64,000 bases of DNA from the NCBI RefSeq assembly GCF_019649055.1, contig NW_026570320.1, positions 248,001 through 312,000 of the forward strand, in the 5' to 3' direction. This DNA comes from Paramacrobiotus metropolitanus (taxonomy: Eukaryota; Tardigrada; Eutardigrada; Parachela; Macrobiotidae). The notes beneath the pieces were generated by a model. The model saw only the letters and a program-made list of their open reading frames with translations. It did not search any database and was not told where the DNA came from. The first letter of the stretch is position 1; the number at the start of each line of letters is the position of its first letter. This document shows, piece by piece, positions 1-12,956 of this stretch. Position numbers and translations under genes: made by a program.

Positions 1-2955
1 TTTGCAATGGAGTCGTGGTAACTGCAAGTAGTGACAACAGATACATTTTTATTTATATGCATATTATTGTCAGATTTAAAAATATTTTAAAGTCGAGAAT
101 GATTATCTTAAAAATTTGGTCCTGACTTTTGTTATGGCACACTTTGTGTTTACGTAATTTGACTTCAACGCGATATTGTGCCTTTTACGGGCTGTGGAGT
201 GTGGACACTGGACTTACTGTTAGTGTAATCCGAAGTCGACCAATTACTGGAGCACGATGTTTACGTTAATTGTTTTGGTCGTTAATGAATGTAAAGTAGC
301 GTTGGAAATGATTTAATTTTCGCTTCATGTCGTCCGAATTTTGCAAACGTCAATTACGGCGTGTTCTTTTCTGAAATTTGCCAGTCTTAGACAATTAGAA
401 AAATTTATTGTAATTGTTAATCATTGGACTTTGAATCGTAAATGAACAAAAAATGTGATTGACGAATTTTGGTGTTATCCAACTGACACTGCATGCCGCG
501 CAATCTGCCTACAGTGTGGCGCCTTTGAGACACTGATTGTGATAAATGACCGTATTGTTCTTGATTTTTTGCGGTTTAAAATCGCGCAGGCGGTATATTT
601 GGCAGGTTTTTGTTCTTCGTCGAGATTGCGGAATGGAATTTGTAATGAGTTCTAGCTAGTTATTTTGTAAAATTTATTGGCAGAAATGTGACAGTTGTTT
701 CCCGACTTCAGTGTAATTGAAATTCTTTTGTATACGTGCTAATGGCAAACAACGACATTTGTTTTGTTTTCCTGTATTATTTAGCGGACGGACCGAATAT
801 GAAACGCTCGAGGATGGAAAACGGCGGTTTCGTGTGGAAAAGTCAAGTATTACTCGGTGAGTGTTGTTTAGTGGTTCGGTTTCGATTACCCAATTATTTT
901 TTGGTTTGGTATACCATATACATATAGATATGATATAGATCTGGTGTGGTTGAATCATATTTTTGCATAGAAAACATGATGGTTGATTGCTTGATTGGGT
1001 CTGTTCGAACTACAAGTACCGACGGACTTTTCTAATCAAAGTGTCCCAAGAAATCTGATTTCGTAATTAGGTAGCTCGATTGTAGTTGATTGCAATGGTT
1101 GGCGCTGCTTGCTGACCACAGCCGTGGGTTCGTAATGCAACCAGGTTAAAAATCCCATGCTAGATTCTCACCCTGGTCGGATGTGGGCTACATGCTGTGC
1201 TCGAATTATATCAAATTACAGATAAATAAAGTGTGCAGACTGCGGTGAAATTTTGAAGTTTGAAATTTTTTGAAGAATTTATTTGAATGTTGGTACCCCG
1301 GCTGAGTGTTAACGATTTAAAATTCATACAATACCACTTGTTATCTATAGTACATACTGTATAGCGCCCAAAACTGTACTACTAGCAAATTACGAGCCAG
1401 CGTATAGAAAATCGTTTACGCGTTTGCTCCTTAGAGTGAGCCTTTTTAATTTTTTTCATAAGAGAATTTCAGTTTGAGTGCAATGAGTGTTATCAGATAG
1501 TTACAGGCGACTGCAGTACTATCTACTTGCTTCATGAGATACAAGACCTGCGAGATTGAAACGCTCAGAATTTTAAGTACAACTATTTTGGGTTAACAAT
1601 TCTTGTCTGGTAGCCAGTTTATAGTGCTTTTAAACATTTTTGTTAATTATTGTCGGTTCCAGTTAATAGTAACTGCTGATTCATTTTCATGTCTTTTATT
1701 TAGCTTTAAGACAAGGTGGATTAGTCCAAAACCAAAATGCATTGCACATAGACGTGATGCATTGAAAAATTGACGGTTATCGCAGGAAGACTTTCGATGA
1801 AGTTTCAAAACCTCTGCCGATCATTCTGCTTTGCTTGAAGTAATTATAAGTACTGCTGTAGAGGTACTATGGAAGTCTACTGGTTCTTCTGGGCAGTTTT
1901 CGTAAGAATACGCATACTTCTTAATTCGTATAAATCGAAAGCAGTCACTATAGCCCCCTGCCCCAGTAATATGTCAACACTAACCTAACCGTAAGGTGCA
2001 TAGGAGAAATCTCCTGTGTTATGTACAAATTTACAAATACTACAAGTACCTTTTTGACACTACCAAAACTGGGCTTTTTCATGACTTTCATGAAACAACG
2101 GCGTTCGTCATTCTGATGTCTTCCGTTTCTGATCCAAAATATAATTAACATAGGATAATAATAATATATACTTATTTTATAGGTTTTTTAATATTCTTGT
2201 AGCTTCTCAAATTGTTGTTAGAAATCTGACTACTAAATTTATTTTTGCAATACGCTAAAATGCATAAGGCAGTCAGATTGTAATCATTGTATGAGCAGCG
2301 CGTTTCGCATTTTTGTTCGATGCAGTGGTCAGTAATCCATATTGCGATAAAAAAACATTATTATGTTTTGAATGGTGGTAATTGTTACACTACAATTTCC
2401 GGAAACCGGCAAACTCTTTTCCCAGGAGAAACCACTATTAGAAATCTAATAGACATCGGAATAAACACTTTCGTTCACAACGTTTCCAGGTTTACTCGGT
2501 TTGTTTTTACTCGATAAGTTTTTGTAACAGGCAACACAAATGCCTGTTTGGGAAATATTACCTAAATTTGGCGGTTATGTTTTTACTTTTGGGTGGTGTG
2601 ATTGGTAAAGCGTGGCATTGACCAGCTAGAGTGGCTAGAGTAATGAACTTATTGAATAGCTCTGCTGGGCGGAGAGAAAGAGTCACTTTCCTGCCTACAC
2701 TGCAGCCGAGCAATGGCAATCGGTGCACCACCACCACACACAGAGAGAAAGCATAGCGCAGAGACAGAGTTAGCCTTATGTTTGGTTTTGGCATCTGCCA
2801 AGTGGCTTCGAAATTTCCATTCATAGCACTCTCCGTGTGCCTGCTCGTGCAGTGCAGTTTTTGACATCTCCAGTTCTTCATTGTACCCCGTAGTACGGTG
2901 GAAAATGACAGACTGGTCCCGTTGAGCTGTGTGGATTGTGTTGTTTTTTTGTCAG
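1..2955. other. Noncoding region upstream of or within the PTPN4-like gene
   Basis: About 2.9 kb with no coding exon I can support. A short ATG-initiated stretch (799-856) ends at a good GTGAGT splice donor, but its phase fits neither downstream acceptor (2955 or 3008), so at best it is a 5' untranslated exon. The region is either upstream promoter DNA or part of a long intron separating FERM-domain exons, left of the window, from the exons seen here. Confidence 0.5.
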
Positions 2956-2958
2956 ATA

Positions 2959-5900
2959 ATGCATAGTGATGTCGTAGCCAAACTGGATAGCCTGTTCTCC
3001 TGTTTCAGAGCGCCCAGTAAGCGTTACCAGCGGCGCACCGTAGCTGGCACATCACGGGATCAGATTCTGGAAGAGAAGACCATCGCGCCCGGTTTCCAGG
3101 CGGGATTGGCCAAAGAGAAATCCCTCCCGGCATCCCAATCGCATTCCGCCGTTAATCGTGTGAACAGCAGCAGTAATATTATCAGCACCGGGAATAATGT
3201 GACGATTGTGCATGTTAATCACGCGGGCAATGAGCATACGAGCAACGGACCCCTCAACCCGACAACGCTGCACCGGAGGAGCCTGGGCTCCACCAATGTG
3301 ACGCTGAACAATGGCATTCCATCCGTTGTGGCACCGGTTACCTTGTTTAGTCAGCAGGCCGTTAAGAGAAGCTCTCCGGGCCTTAATAGGAGCAAAGTCG
3401 ACGAGTAAGTGATAGTATATTGCTGCGTTTTATTGTCTGTTTGCTCTCGCCGATCGAGGTTAATCAGTGTGCCTGGGCTCTGCTCGAATATCATTTCCGC
3501 TGTTAGAGCGTGTGAAATGCATCCGAAATGCTGGTGTTTGCATAATTGCTGTCGACAACAACGACGCGATATTTGTGCAAAAATTCATTCCTTCAGCTGT
3601 TTCGAAAGCAGGCGGTGGTGAATTTTTATTCCATTTGATATGTGTGGAAATTACGCTGGGTGTGCTAGTGTGCGGAGGTAAGACTCTGAAGAGTCAGACT
3701 GTTTTTTTGAGGTAGCTATTGATTTAAGTTTTTTCTACTCGGTGTGATGTGAACTGCTGCTTATTAGGCCCTGGCTGATTAATTCAAATTCGACCCCGGT
3801 GACAAGAGTTTGTAGAATAGGTACATGTAAACGGTGTTTGGTTGGGGCCGTGCGCTGCTGCTTAGCCAGCCACTGTCGAGGATGTGATGTAGCTTTTTAT
3901 CGGCAGAAGTTTGTATGGCTGCGGGGCTTGTCCATCTTGTGCTGAATAGGTTCTTGTCTTGAAGGTCTTGTTCAGATGTTCCGGCAGTGTGAAATGGTGA
4001 TGCTCATAAGTTTAAGCTACTCGATCGTCCGTCGATGACGTACGCTGCTGATAACAGAGACTTATTTAAAAGCCCAGCCAGCTCTATATTTCGGAATATT
4101 TCGGAAATCTTTGATTTCAAGAGCAGTATTTTTTGAAACTCATTTGGTAATAACTGGTACACAAAATATTAAGAATATGTTCTGTGAGCTTGTTCTAATA
4201 AGTATTACGAGCTACTAGTTCAAGCAGCGCTTTCGCCGTTTTGTGTAAATGATAACCATAGTAAACACAATTTCTGAAAATCTGTTTTTACGTTTGTCAG
4301 GTTAATTAGTTTTTAAAATCCTTTTTGAAAGTTTTAGTTAGATACAGTACATAATTTGTACATTTGCAGAGCCAGCTAAATGGCTTTACTTTGCATTCAC
4401 CGTAGTTTGACACTTTGACTGTTTGGCTGCTGTTCCTAGGAGGACTTGTTCCACTGTTTTGGGCCGCGCGTGAAGCCGCATATGAAGTAATAAAAATGCA
4501 ATAATTCCAACAGTTGTAAACTTGGCGCTTTTGCATGTAGTGTTATTTTTCCAAAGAGATTGATAGAAGCGTTGGCGTCCGGATGCTGGTAGTAATCTCT
4601 GAGAGAAATGCCGAGAGTCAGCCTCGAAGAATGTAACGTTATTTATGAAGTTTACCATTCACATGTGTGTAATAGTCGTATATTGATTTTTTTGCCATTT
4701 GGCCTCAGCATGTTTCGGCTGCGTCATAACTGACCTGAATTGCGAATTCAGTTTTGACCGCGTACGAATTTTTTCCATCGTGATACTTTTATCTAATTGC
4801 GAGTATGGTACTGTAAAGACATGCGGAGAGATTCTCAGCAGCATAATCGCGCACTACAAGCAGCACGCTGTCCGCTGGTTTTATCGCATTTTTGTAATTG
4901 ATATTGACAGTTTTATATAACGCTGAACTGAAGCTATTTCCTAGATACGGGTTATCACTTATCAGTCGGAGCGGTTATCATTAGCGATTGGAAGAGAACT
5001 AAAGTTTAAGAAAAAGAAAACCTTGCAATAAAATGTTACCAGCCGCTTTCATAAGTCGTGGCCAGTTTTTTGCTTTGTGCGTTCCCGCATATGATACAGT
5101 TTAAAAGTTTTATTAGAAATGCCGTTTAGAAATCGCCATGTATTTGTTCAAAATAAGTAAGAAAGTACAGTATCTTTTTCTAATAATATGTGTTTTCACT
5201 CCACTAATAGGTTCGATGCATTGCATTACGTACTTTCCTACTGCGTTGTTTGTTATTCGTTGGGGTCCCTTTTCTTACTCCTGTGCACCAATTTTTAGCA
5301 AGTGAAACGGATTGAATGATATGCATGTGTGTGCTATGAAATATTTTCTTCTTACATTACCATCTGAAAAAGTACCGTACAATGGATCGAGGGATCGGAT
5401 GGGATGCATACTTGTGGCATTACTAGTATACTGTATGTTGTACAAGTTATGACAGAAGCGAAATGTGACCGAATTATCGATTTGCGGCTTGGTCGCCATT
5501 TGGTTTAAGTAAAATTTATCTTGGACGCTAGATCGATGAGATTCCAGGATTTAGTACTTGCCGGGATTCCTGAGGTGTAATCAGTTCTGTGAAATCCTAA
5601 TCCATACTGGGTCCATCAAAATCCCCTAATTAACGTCATATGCGCTTTCCAAATGGATTTTGTGAACTTATATTGATTGATCTTTTCGTTGACCATGCGC
5701 ATGGCTTTGATCATACTCGGTAATAATTTACCTCCAGGTTTCATGAATTTCTCTGGATAGTGGATAGTACGCTAAGCACATACCCGTGGTGGTGCGATTT
5801 TTGGAAAATGACTGCAGTCTTACTTCAGTCGAAGATGGTTTGAAGTCTTCATGCACTGCTGGAATGTGGAGCTTTTAACAATTTTCAAGGGAAGTTTTGT

Positions 5901-8900
5901 AGATCACAAAAGTCTTTTCCTACACGACTAGCTTGAACGAGTGAGAAGTTGAGAACCGGAGCTCGCTAAAAATCGCTTGTTATTTTGTCAAACGGAACCA
6001 TGTTCAGCTGGAATGTGTTATCACGGTTTTTCCACAAAAACGCTGATATTCGTAGCAGAAAATCCTTCGAAGCCAGTCACTGCAGATCAGGTGACGCTTA
6101 TCTTCCCGTCTCTATAAGGTATGCGAAATTGCGAATGCGAGGCTTTGCATCGACAATCGGCGACTTGCAGGCATTTAAATTGGATGCAAATTCCTTCACT
6201 ATATACCTAGTTGACAGTTTGCCTGACTGTGAATATTAACTTATGAGCGGCGGTAAATATTCATTATGATATGAATACTTCCGCCGCGCGTCTGAGGAAA
6301 ACTGGTTTTGACTCACTGGCGCTTACTCAAAGCGTGCAGTACTGTAAACATTAGAGTACAGTTGTAGCTGCATGTTGTCCATGCACCTGAAACGGGTCAG
6401 ACTTGGTTAAATACTCTTCGTATTTCGTAGTTCACTGCTGAATAGGTAGCTATGTATGATAACTCGTAAGTTGAAAAGTTTCCGCGATTAACAGTTTTAC
6501 TGTTTGACGCTCACTGTCTAGTTTCCAGAAAGCGATCACCGACCTGTTATAGTTGCAAAATATTATTTAGACTGCCAGATTTGATTGCTTTGTGGAAATC
6601 GTCCATTATTTCCAGACATCTGTAATATTATCAGTTTCTGGATTTTTTGTGCTGGTAATACTCCCGACAGATGTATCGATGCTCGTTCGGCGATTGCCAG
6701 TTTCGTATTGAATTTGTATGGAAACAGGTTCGCATTTCGCTCAGGTTTTTTGCATTTTTACGGTTTTCATTAGTTTTGCTCTCGCAAATACCGTGCTTTC
6801 TTTTGCATGTATAGAAGACTTTTGTTTTTAAATTTTTATTCGTTCGCATTGCAAAAGTGGGAAGAAGTTAAAGCTTTTTACAACAACAGAAAATCTTTCT
6901 CTGAGTCAGGTTTTATCAGTCTACCTTTGTCAAATTTTACTTGGCGTTATCAGTGTACCCTTGGATAGATTTGCGGAATGCTTAAAAGTTCTCTTTTTGA
7001 GGATGATAAATGACGCAGTTGCCGGAAAGTGTTGGCAATTGGAGAGTTAGTGGTAGTACACCGGAAGCCCATCAAAACCGAAACCACCTGATTAGCTAAT
7101 GAAGGCGCAGGCTAGCTGCTCGTACAGATAGTACCGGATGAATATTCCTTTTTTCTTTAAGGTGTGCCTTGAAGCAAAGACTTTTGGCTGTTCTGTACTT
7201 CATGTGTTGTGCTACTATATGAAGTCAAACGGCGCTTTTTGATTCCGAAAATGCGCACATGTTTATCAGATGTGATAAATTAATGACGTGGAAGTAAAGG
7301 TAAAGCGTACGTAGTGCTTTTACGTTGCACACAACTCTTATGGTTAGTGGTAGTAATTTATTTCTGTTTGCTCTGTATGTGTCTGGTGTTATTAGTCAGT
7401 GTCTGAAAAAGGTGTGGTGTGCCGTCTGTAGGAACGTAGGTATAAGTAATTCGGTTCTTGCAATCGGTCCGGATATGTGTCAGTGTATTCTGCGGTTTGT
7501 GACAGTACTAACTCGTTAGTTACGAGGAAGTTTCAGAAATTTGTTCCGACGGTGATATTCGTTCAGCTTTCTCCAGTTTCTTTCATGTTCGCTTTCTGAT
7601 ACTGCAGTTACAAACTTGCACACGAGCGGCGAAATTATTAATATAATTTTTTTTTTGAAACACGGTATCTCTGCTACATATTGTCGCAGTTATGCATACT
7701 AGTCTGTGGTCGTGTCTTATCCAGGGCGATTCATCGAGATTATTCAGGTGCCGTTTGAAACAATGTACCATTGCAAAATTGTATTTTTTGGCGGAAAGTA
7801 TTTCTTAAGGGTGTTTAGAAGCCGGCTGAATATCAGCAGCGACGACGTCAAAATTGCGTTTTTTCAGTGATGGAGGCTTCAGGGAAGCTAATTTCAGCCG
7901 ATCAGCCGGTACGAAGTTCACCAGTAATCACTTACGATTGGATACTAATGAGACGTCTCCTCATCATGCCGTTAATGGATTATCCTACCGTGTTATGCCG
8001 GAAAGGAGTCTGGATGGAGTGCAGTCGCCTTCGGGTGGTGCGGTAACCAGCAGCTCCAATCGCGTTCTACCGCCTCCGCTCAGGAAAGACTTAGTGCATC
8101 CGCTCCAGCCTTTGGAAAGTGTTGGTAATGGGATCTCTGCCGGTTGTGTCTGCATCCGAATTAAGCCGGATGCCGATGGGAAATTCGGTTTCAATGTGCG
8201 GGTATGTTTGTGTTTACTGCGCTGTCCTAAACTAGATATTTTTTAAGTATTTCCGATTGGAATTTTATTCCGTGTGCTTAAAGTGTTAACGGATATTTCA
8301 CGTTTTACGACGATAGTTCGTGACTGAGATTTGTTGAATTACCAAAATAATTCGCTCAGTTTTAAGAGATTTGGTACTCCGAAAAGGTTAAGCGAGGCAT
8401 AACCAAGTCTTTTCTGCGTGTATATAACCGGTAATTTCTCGAACTGTGAATATTCATGGAGATGAATGTCTTTCGTCGTTTAGGGTGGGGTGGACCTAAA
8501 TTTGCCTGTGATTGTCACCCGTGTGGCGCCTAATACGCCAGCCGACTTGGCGGTGCCGAGATTGTACGAAGGTGACCAAGTTATCTCCATTAATGGACAG
8601 GACACATCCATACTCAGTCATGACGAAGTTGTTCGTCTGATAAAGTCCTCTTATCAAAATCGGACAGGGGAATTGGTCCTCTACGTTAGACCAAATGGTT
8701 AGTCGGTATTTGGAAACAACATAAAGAACTTTCGTTTCAAAAGCTATAATTGCCATGGTCATCTCTTTTTAGTGTATAACGGCGGCGAAGAACCGGATGA
8801 ACCAGAATTTCAATACGTTCCTGACACACCCAAAGCAAATGGTCTTCTCAGTTCCAGTCCTTTGCATGAATCCATGATGCTGCTGTCAGAAAGCTTGAAA

Positions 8901-10975
8901 ACTGGGAATGCTTTACTGCAGTTCGAGGTGAGATGGAAGTTTTTTTGCTCCCATGTTTACTAAATCTTTGCAGTAAAATCTTCTCGAAGCCTAAGTAAAA
9001 TCTTCTCTTGCAGTCTCTTCTTATTTAAAAATTCCATATCCATATTTCGTTTTGTATTTGAATGTTGCATAATTCCCATCTTTGCAAATTCCGGTACAAA
9101 TTGTGGTGTTATTTATTGAATTTTGTTCCGGTTGACAGCAATTATATAAGCGGAATCCGAAAATGTCCATGAAAGATGCGGAAACACTGAACAACAATCC
9201 TCGGAATCGATACAAGGATGTGCTGCCATGTAAGCCGAGAATTTGTTGGCTGACTAATTTATGAAGAATTTTCAGTGTTTGATTTGGCAGATGATAGCAC
9301 TCGAGTACTCATCCATGGCGTTCCAGGGAACGATTACATTAACGCTAATTACATCAAGGTACCGTATTGCTTGCTGTCTGTTGAATCCTTTTCCAATAAC
9401 TAAATAGCAGTTTGCTGCGTAGATGGAAATTCCTACTTCCGGCATTGTCAATCGTTACATCGCGGCGCAGGGACCCCTTCAACATACCAGCTTTGATTTC
9501 TGGCAGATGGTTTGGGAGCAGCAGTCTACGTTAATCGTCATGCTAACGTGCTTAGTGGAACAGGGTCGGGTGAGTAATTTTCTGATAATTTTTTATACTT
9601 ACTCGCTTTTTGGGCTTCTTTTTTCGCGAGATTTTTGTGAACTTGGGGGTGACTGAGTGGGTTGAAGCAACGCTTTGAAGGATTCACGGAAATGTGCAAT
9701 GTAATATGTATGACCGCGTAATCGGTCGTTTGACATGCATGCGCATACCGTATTAGACGTGCTCTTGGGTTTGCACAGTGTTCCGTATTTGTATGTGTAG
9801 CCCTGTTTGATTACTAATGCTCTTGGTGGGTTGCAGATCAAATGCCATCAGTACTGGCCCAAACTGTACGAAACAACTGATTATGGCGCACTGCAAGTCA
9901 CTTGTGTCAAGGAACAAGTGCTTGAATGTTTTGCATTTCGTGAACTGACTCTCATCCATATGGAGGTAAGGTGTGGCACTACTAACGTCGACATTGACGG
10001 TTTTCGGATTCTTTTCGCAAAGCACCGTGCAGGAAATCACTTACCACTTGCGGCTTTATGATTTCTCTTATAAGGTTTTGTCTCTTATGTATTAAATTTT
10101 TGTCTTTTAGCTTTGTAGTTTTCTCGTTTAATTGCAAACTTCGAATATTTCTTACCGGATTTAGTGAACCGGAGCATTTTGTGAAAGTTTTCGGTTTTGA
10201 AAATTGTATTAAGAATGTTTGTTTGTTTTTAATGTTTGAATGTTTGTTTTTAACGCCTGATTTTTTTCACAGTATTTCGTTTTTTTGGTGACTCAAAATG
10301 AATGACGTGCTATGCATATTTGCAGACAAATGAGGAACGGCACATCACACACATGCAGTACATTGCTTGGCCTGACCATGGCGTGCCGGATGATGCCAGT
10401 GATTTTCTGGAATTTGTGATACGGGTGCGGCAGTACAGGGTGGGCATGAATGAGCCCTGTATTATTCACTGTAGTGCCGGGATTGGACGCACAGGAGTCA
10501 TTATCCTAATGGAAACCGCCATGTGTCTCATTGAGGCCAATGAACCGGTGTATCCTCTGGATGTTGTACGGTGCATGCGCGACCAGCGGGCGATGCTCGT
10601 CCAGACCACTGTACGCAACGCTTTTACCCTTTACAATGCTGAAGTGGTGTATTTATTCCTTGCGTAATCACACCATGGTTTTAATTACAGAGTCAGTACA
10701 AGTTCGTGTGCGAGGCCATTCTTAGAGTGTTTAACGGTAAGTCACTGCACTGAAGATTGTCTTTTTAATTAATATTTTAGAGATTTTGCTTTTTCTGTTA
10801 ATGTAAAAATTTTCCCGATTTTTTTTCTGTCGCTTTTCTGTACGTTTGTACGCTTGGATTATTTTATGCGATTCTGGCATTTACGAAATTATGGGTGTGA
10901 TCGTTTTTTGTGAAAGTTAAATGTCTTGGTTTTACAGACGGATTAGTGAAACCGTTAGATGAATACAGGAGATAG
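2959..10975 (+). CDS. PTPN4: Non-receptor tyrosine phosphatase, PTPN4/PTPN3 type (FERM part not present)
   Basis: Cytoplasmic protein-tyrosine phosphatase acting at the membrane cortex. Exons: 2959 or 3009 to 3404, 7868-8201, 8484-8697, 8773-8927, 9139-9229, 9276-9358, 9423-9569, 9837-9965, 10326-10610, 10691-10736, 10938-10975; phases agree throughout. The first exon starts with an SKxRYxxRT segment typical of the FERM-adjacent region. A serine-rich linker follows, then a PDZ domain ([23 protein letters not shown]) very like human PTPN4, then the catalytic domain with NRYKDVLP, the WPDHGVP loop and the signature [10 protein letters not shown], all catalytic residues present. It ends [11 protein letters not shown]...EYRR. 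The roughly 300-residue FERM domain of the family is missing. Either its exons lie upstream of the window (acceptor at 3008), or an internal start at 2959 makes a short isoform. PTPN3 and PTPN4 are not distinguishable in many invertebrates. Confidence 0.9.
3405..7867 (+). other. Long intron of the PTPN4-like gene
   Basis: A 4.46 kb intron with donor GTAAGT after 3404 and acceptor TTTTTTCAG before 7868, far longer than the other introns of this gene (45-360 bp). The codon split across it (GA+T) restores the frame. I see no coding exon, RNA gene or repeat inside. Its size and position between linker exons would fit regulatory DNA, but nothing specific is recognisable. Confidence 0.75.
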
Positions 10976-11932
10976 GAAGGTCATGCCAAGATTGATCCGG
11001 CGGATGGTGTATTGGCAGTGGTATCCAGACGACGCCGAGATGTTGTCAAGTGTTCTCATTCCCTCTTGTTTCCTTTTTTGACCTAATTTAAGTCAATTGG
11101 GGCCTTGGTGACAATTTGAAAGTTCCCTGGAGATTTGCTGAGTATTTTTGGGGTTCGGTTTAGTGTAATGGCAATGGGATGGGTTATCCCAAGAGGATGC
11201 TGGCTATTTTGGCCAGTTACTGTTTTTATATATTGGACGTTTGACCATTTGTTAATGCAGCTCACTTCTGGGCTCAGTGTGCGCGGTCTCTGTCGCATAA
11301 CGGCGTGCCTATGCTGTGATGGTATATAATTTTTCAGAGTGTACAATTCGCACTTGGATGTACAGTGATTTATACAAAATGAAGCTTTCGATTCACTGAT
11401 TCTGGTTTGTGTAGGAATACCAACGTTAGTACAACAACATAAATAAATATCAACACTAATAGTACGCACTAAATTATCTTAAATAATAGGAACAAAATGG
11501 TCGAATAGGAAATGCAGAGTGTTGGCTTGTTTTAAACATGTTAAGTGCTTGCACATCGGTATTTCGGATTTCCTGCTGGTCACCCTCAGATTGGGGTTGA
11601 CCGCCGGTATGCGCTGTATTTTTAACCAAACGTCATTTTTATCATCTGCTTCCAGTTGCTAACATCGTTCAGTACGTCCAGTCAAACAGGAGTTACAGGA
11701 TAATGAGTTTTAGATCGGCAGCAAAATTGCGCAGCATTTCATTTTTTATAATCATTTAAGCAGCTATCGTAAGCAAAGGACAATCCGAGTGCAGCATGCA
11801 TGCAGATAAATATGTACTGTATGTGCTGGTGGCAACATACAGATAGAGTAATGTCTCACAATCAGTTGTATACTCACTCCTTCGTGTTCAAATTGGAGTA
11901 ATTTCCGTCCACATGCGTAATTGTTGTCCACT
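10976..11932. other. Convergent intergenic region
   Basis: The 3' flank of the phosphatase gene (+) meets the 3' flank of the lectin-like gene (-). It should hold both 3' untranslated regions. No further gene is supported. Confidence 0.6.
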
Positions 11933-12484
11933 TTATAATTCATAAAACCTCAAACACGATTCAGCATCATCACTGCGGCACACCCGCCAATTTTGCCTGG
12001 CGTTTCCGGGCTCGCAGTCGGCCATATTGAGCGTCGCATCCAAGTTGGCGGTTAAGCACTTGTTGCTGGGAACATGCATGATCTTAATAGCACGTCGACC
12101 TGCCGACACCGAGTCGGCGTTGCTGCTGGTGGCGCTCTGTGCCAGGAAGTAGTTGAGATTCTTATCGCACAAACTATCCGAACGACGCAGTTCATTCAGC
12201 GTGTCAACAAAAAAGCACTTGCTATCCGATGCTATCAGGGAGAACTGTGTGCGCTCCTCATCCAGGATGGCATCCACGGTAAACTGCTGTGAATCATCGG
12301 GATTCTCGCGGCAGCGTGACAACACCACACGGTCATCATCCATACCCGGAGCAGCGCGATCCAGCGTGAAACATTTCTCCGAGCCTGGTTGCTCGATGGT
12401 GAACAGACCCGATAGGGTTTCCGGTTGCTGAGCGTAGTATATCGGTACTATTCCACAGATGACAAGACAAACCAAATACTGCAT
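11933..12484 (-). CDS. Secreted lectin-like (ricin-B type beta-trefoil) protein
   Basis: Single-exon gene of 183 residues. I start at the Met opening a clear signal peptide (MQYLVCLVICGIVPIYYAQQ); an in-frame upstream Met would add 26 residues that hide the signal. The mature part is acidic, with eight cysteines. It carries Q-x-W/F-like motifs (SQQFTV and, near the C-terminus, ARQNWRVC) with repeated KCFTL/KCFFV/KCLTA strands, the layout of a ricin-B beta-trefoil fold. I infer a carbohydrate-binding or structural secreted protein. The three-fold repeat is degenerate and the fold is my reading of the motifs, not a close match to a named protein. A TATA-like box sits about 50 bp upstream. The lack of introns is unusual here and may reflect a recent retrocopy or a small effector-type gene. 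Confidence 0.8.
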   Translation of the reverse strand: MQYLVCLVICGIVPIYYAQQPETLSGLFTIEQPGSEKCFTLDRAAPGMDDDRVVLSRCRENPDDSQQFTVDAILDEERTQFSLIASDSKCFFVDTLNELRRSDSLCDKNLNYFLAQSATSSNADSVSAGRRAIKIMHVPSNKCLTANLDATLNMADCEPGNARQNWRVCRSDDAESCLRFYEL

Positions 12485-12532
12485 TTTTGCAACTGACCGT
12501 ACAAAAAGGGTTTCAATTACGCTTTGGGCTGG

Positions 12533-12540
12533 CTTATAAG
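12533..12540 (-). promoter_or_regulatory. TATA-like box of the lectin-like gene
   Basis: A CTTATAAG octamer (self-complementary) 49 bp upstream of the chosen ATG at 12484, the right distance for a short 5' leader. It supports that ATG over the one at 12562, which lies upstream of the box. Confidence 0.45.
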
Positions 12541-12877
12541 AACAGATTTTCGACAAAGTCACCTTTTAATTTCTGTGTTTTATAATCTGACCTCGCTTAA
12601 TTACACACATTCGCCTGGTAGTTTTGTGGTGCTTGGAAAACAAATACTGCTGATCGATGTTTGTATGCGTGATATGGTACAAAGATTGTATCGTGGACTT
12701 TCGTCCGAAATTCGTTAGCGCGCTAATTAACACTTATGACACGTACCGGAAATGGGGGTTGGCTTCGCCGTTTAACAGAATCGTTAGAAAATCGCCCGCG
12801 TACTATAGAATACGCACTAATAATTTTATACGTTTAACTTTTGGAAAACTATCTACACTCATGTTTTACACACAGCC

Positions 12878-12956
12878 TTTAGTGAATAGGGACCAGCCGG
12901 CGTATAGAGAGAGATTTCGAGGTTTCCTATACATATACGTCGGCTGGTCACTAAAA
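12878..12956. repeat. Imperfect inverted repeat (hairpin)
   Basis: The left arm TTTAGTG(AATAGG)GACCAGCCGGCGTATA and the right arm are near-perfect reverse complements, apart from a six-base insertion and one mismatch, around a loop of about 25 bases. It lies between the divergent lectin-like and TMEM177 genes. It could be a relic of a small foldback or MITE element. No target-site duplication is obvious. Confidence 0.6.

Noticed and set aside
799-856. A possible first coding exon of the PTPN4-like gene (MKRSRMENGG...)
   Set aside because: It leaves one extra base, whereas the available acceptors need zero (2955) or two (3008).
1081-1200. A tRNA-like stretch (GGTTCG context)
   Set aside because: No cloverleaf can be drawn; A-box and acceptor stem are absent.
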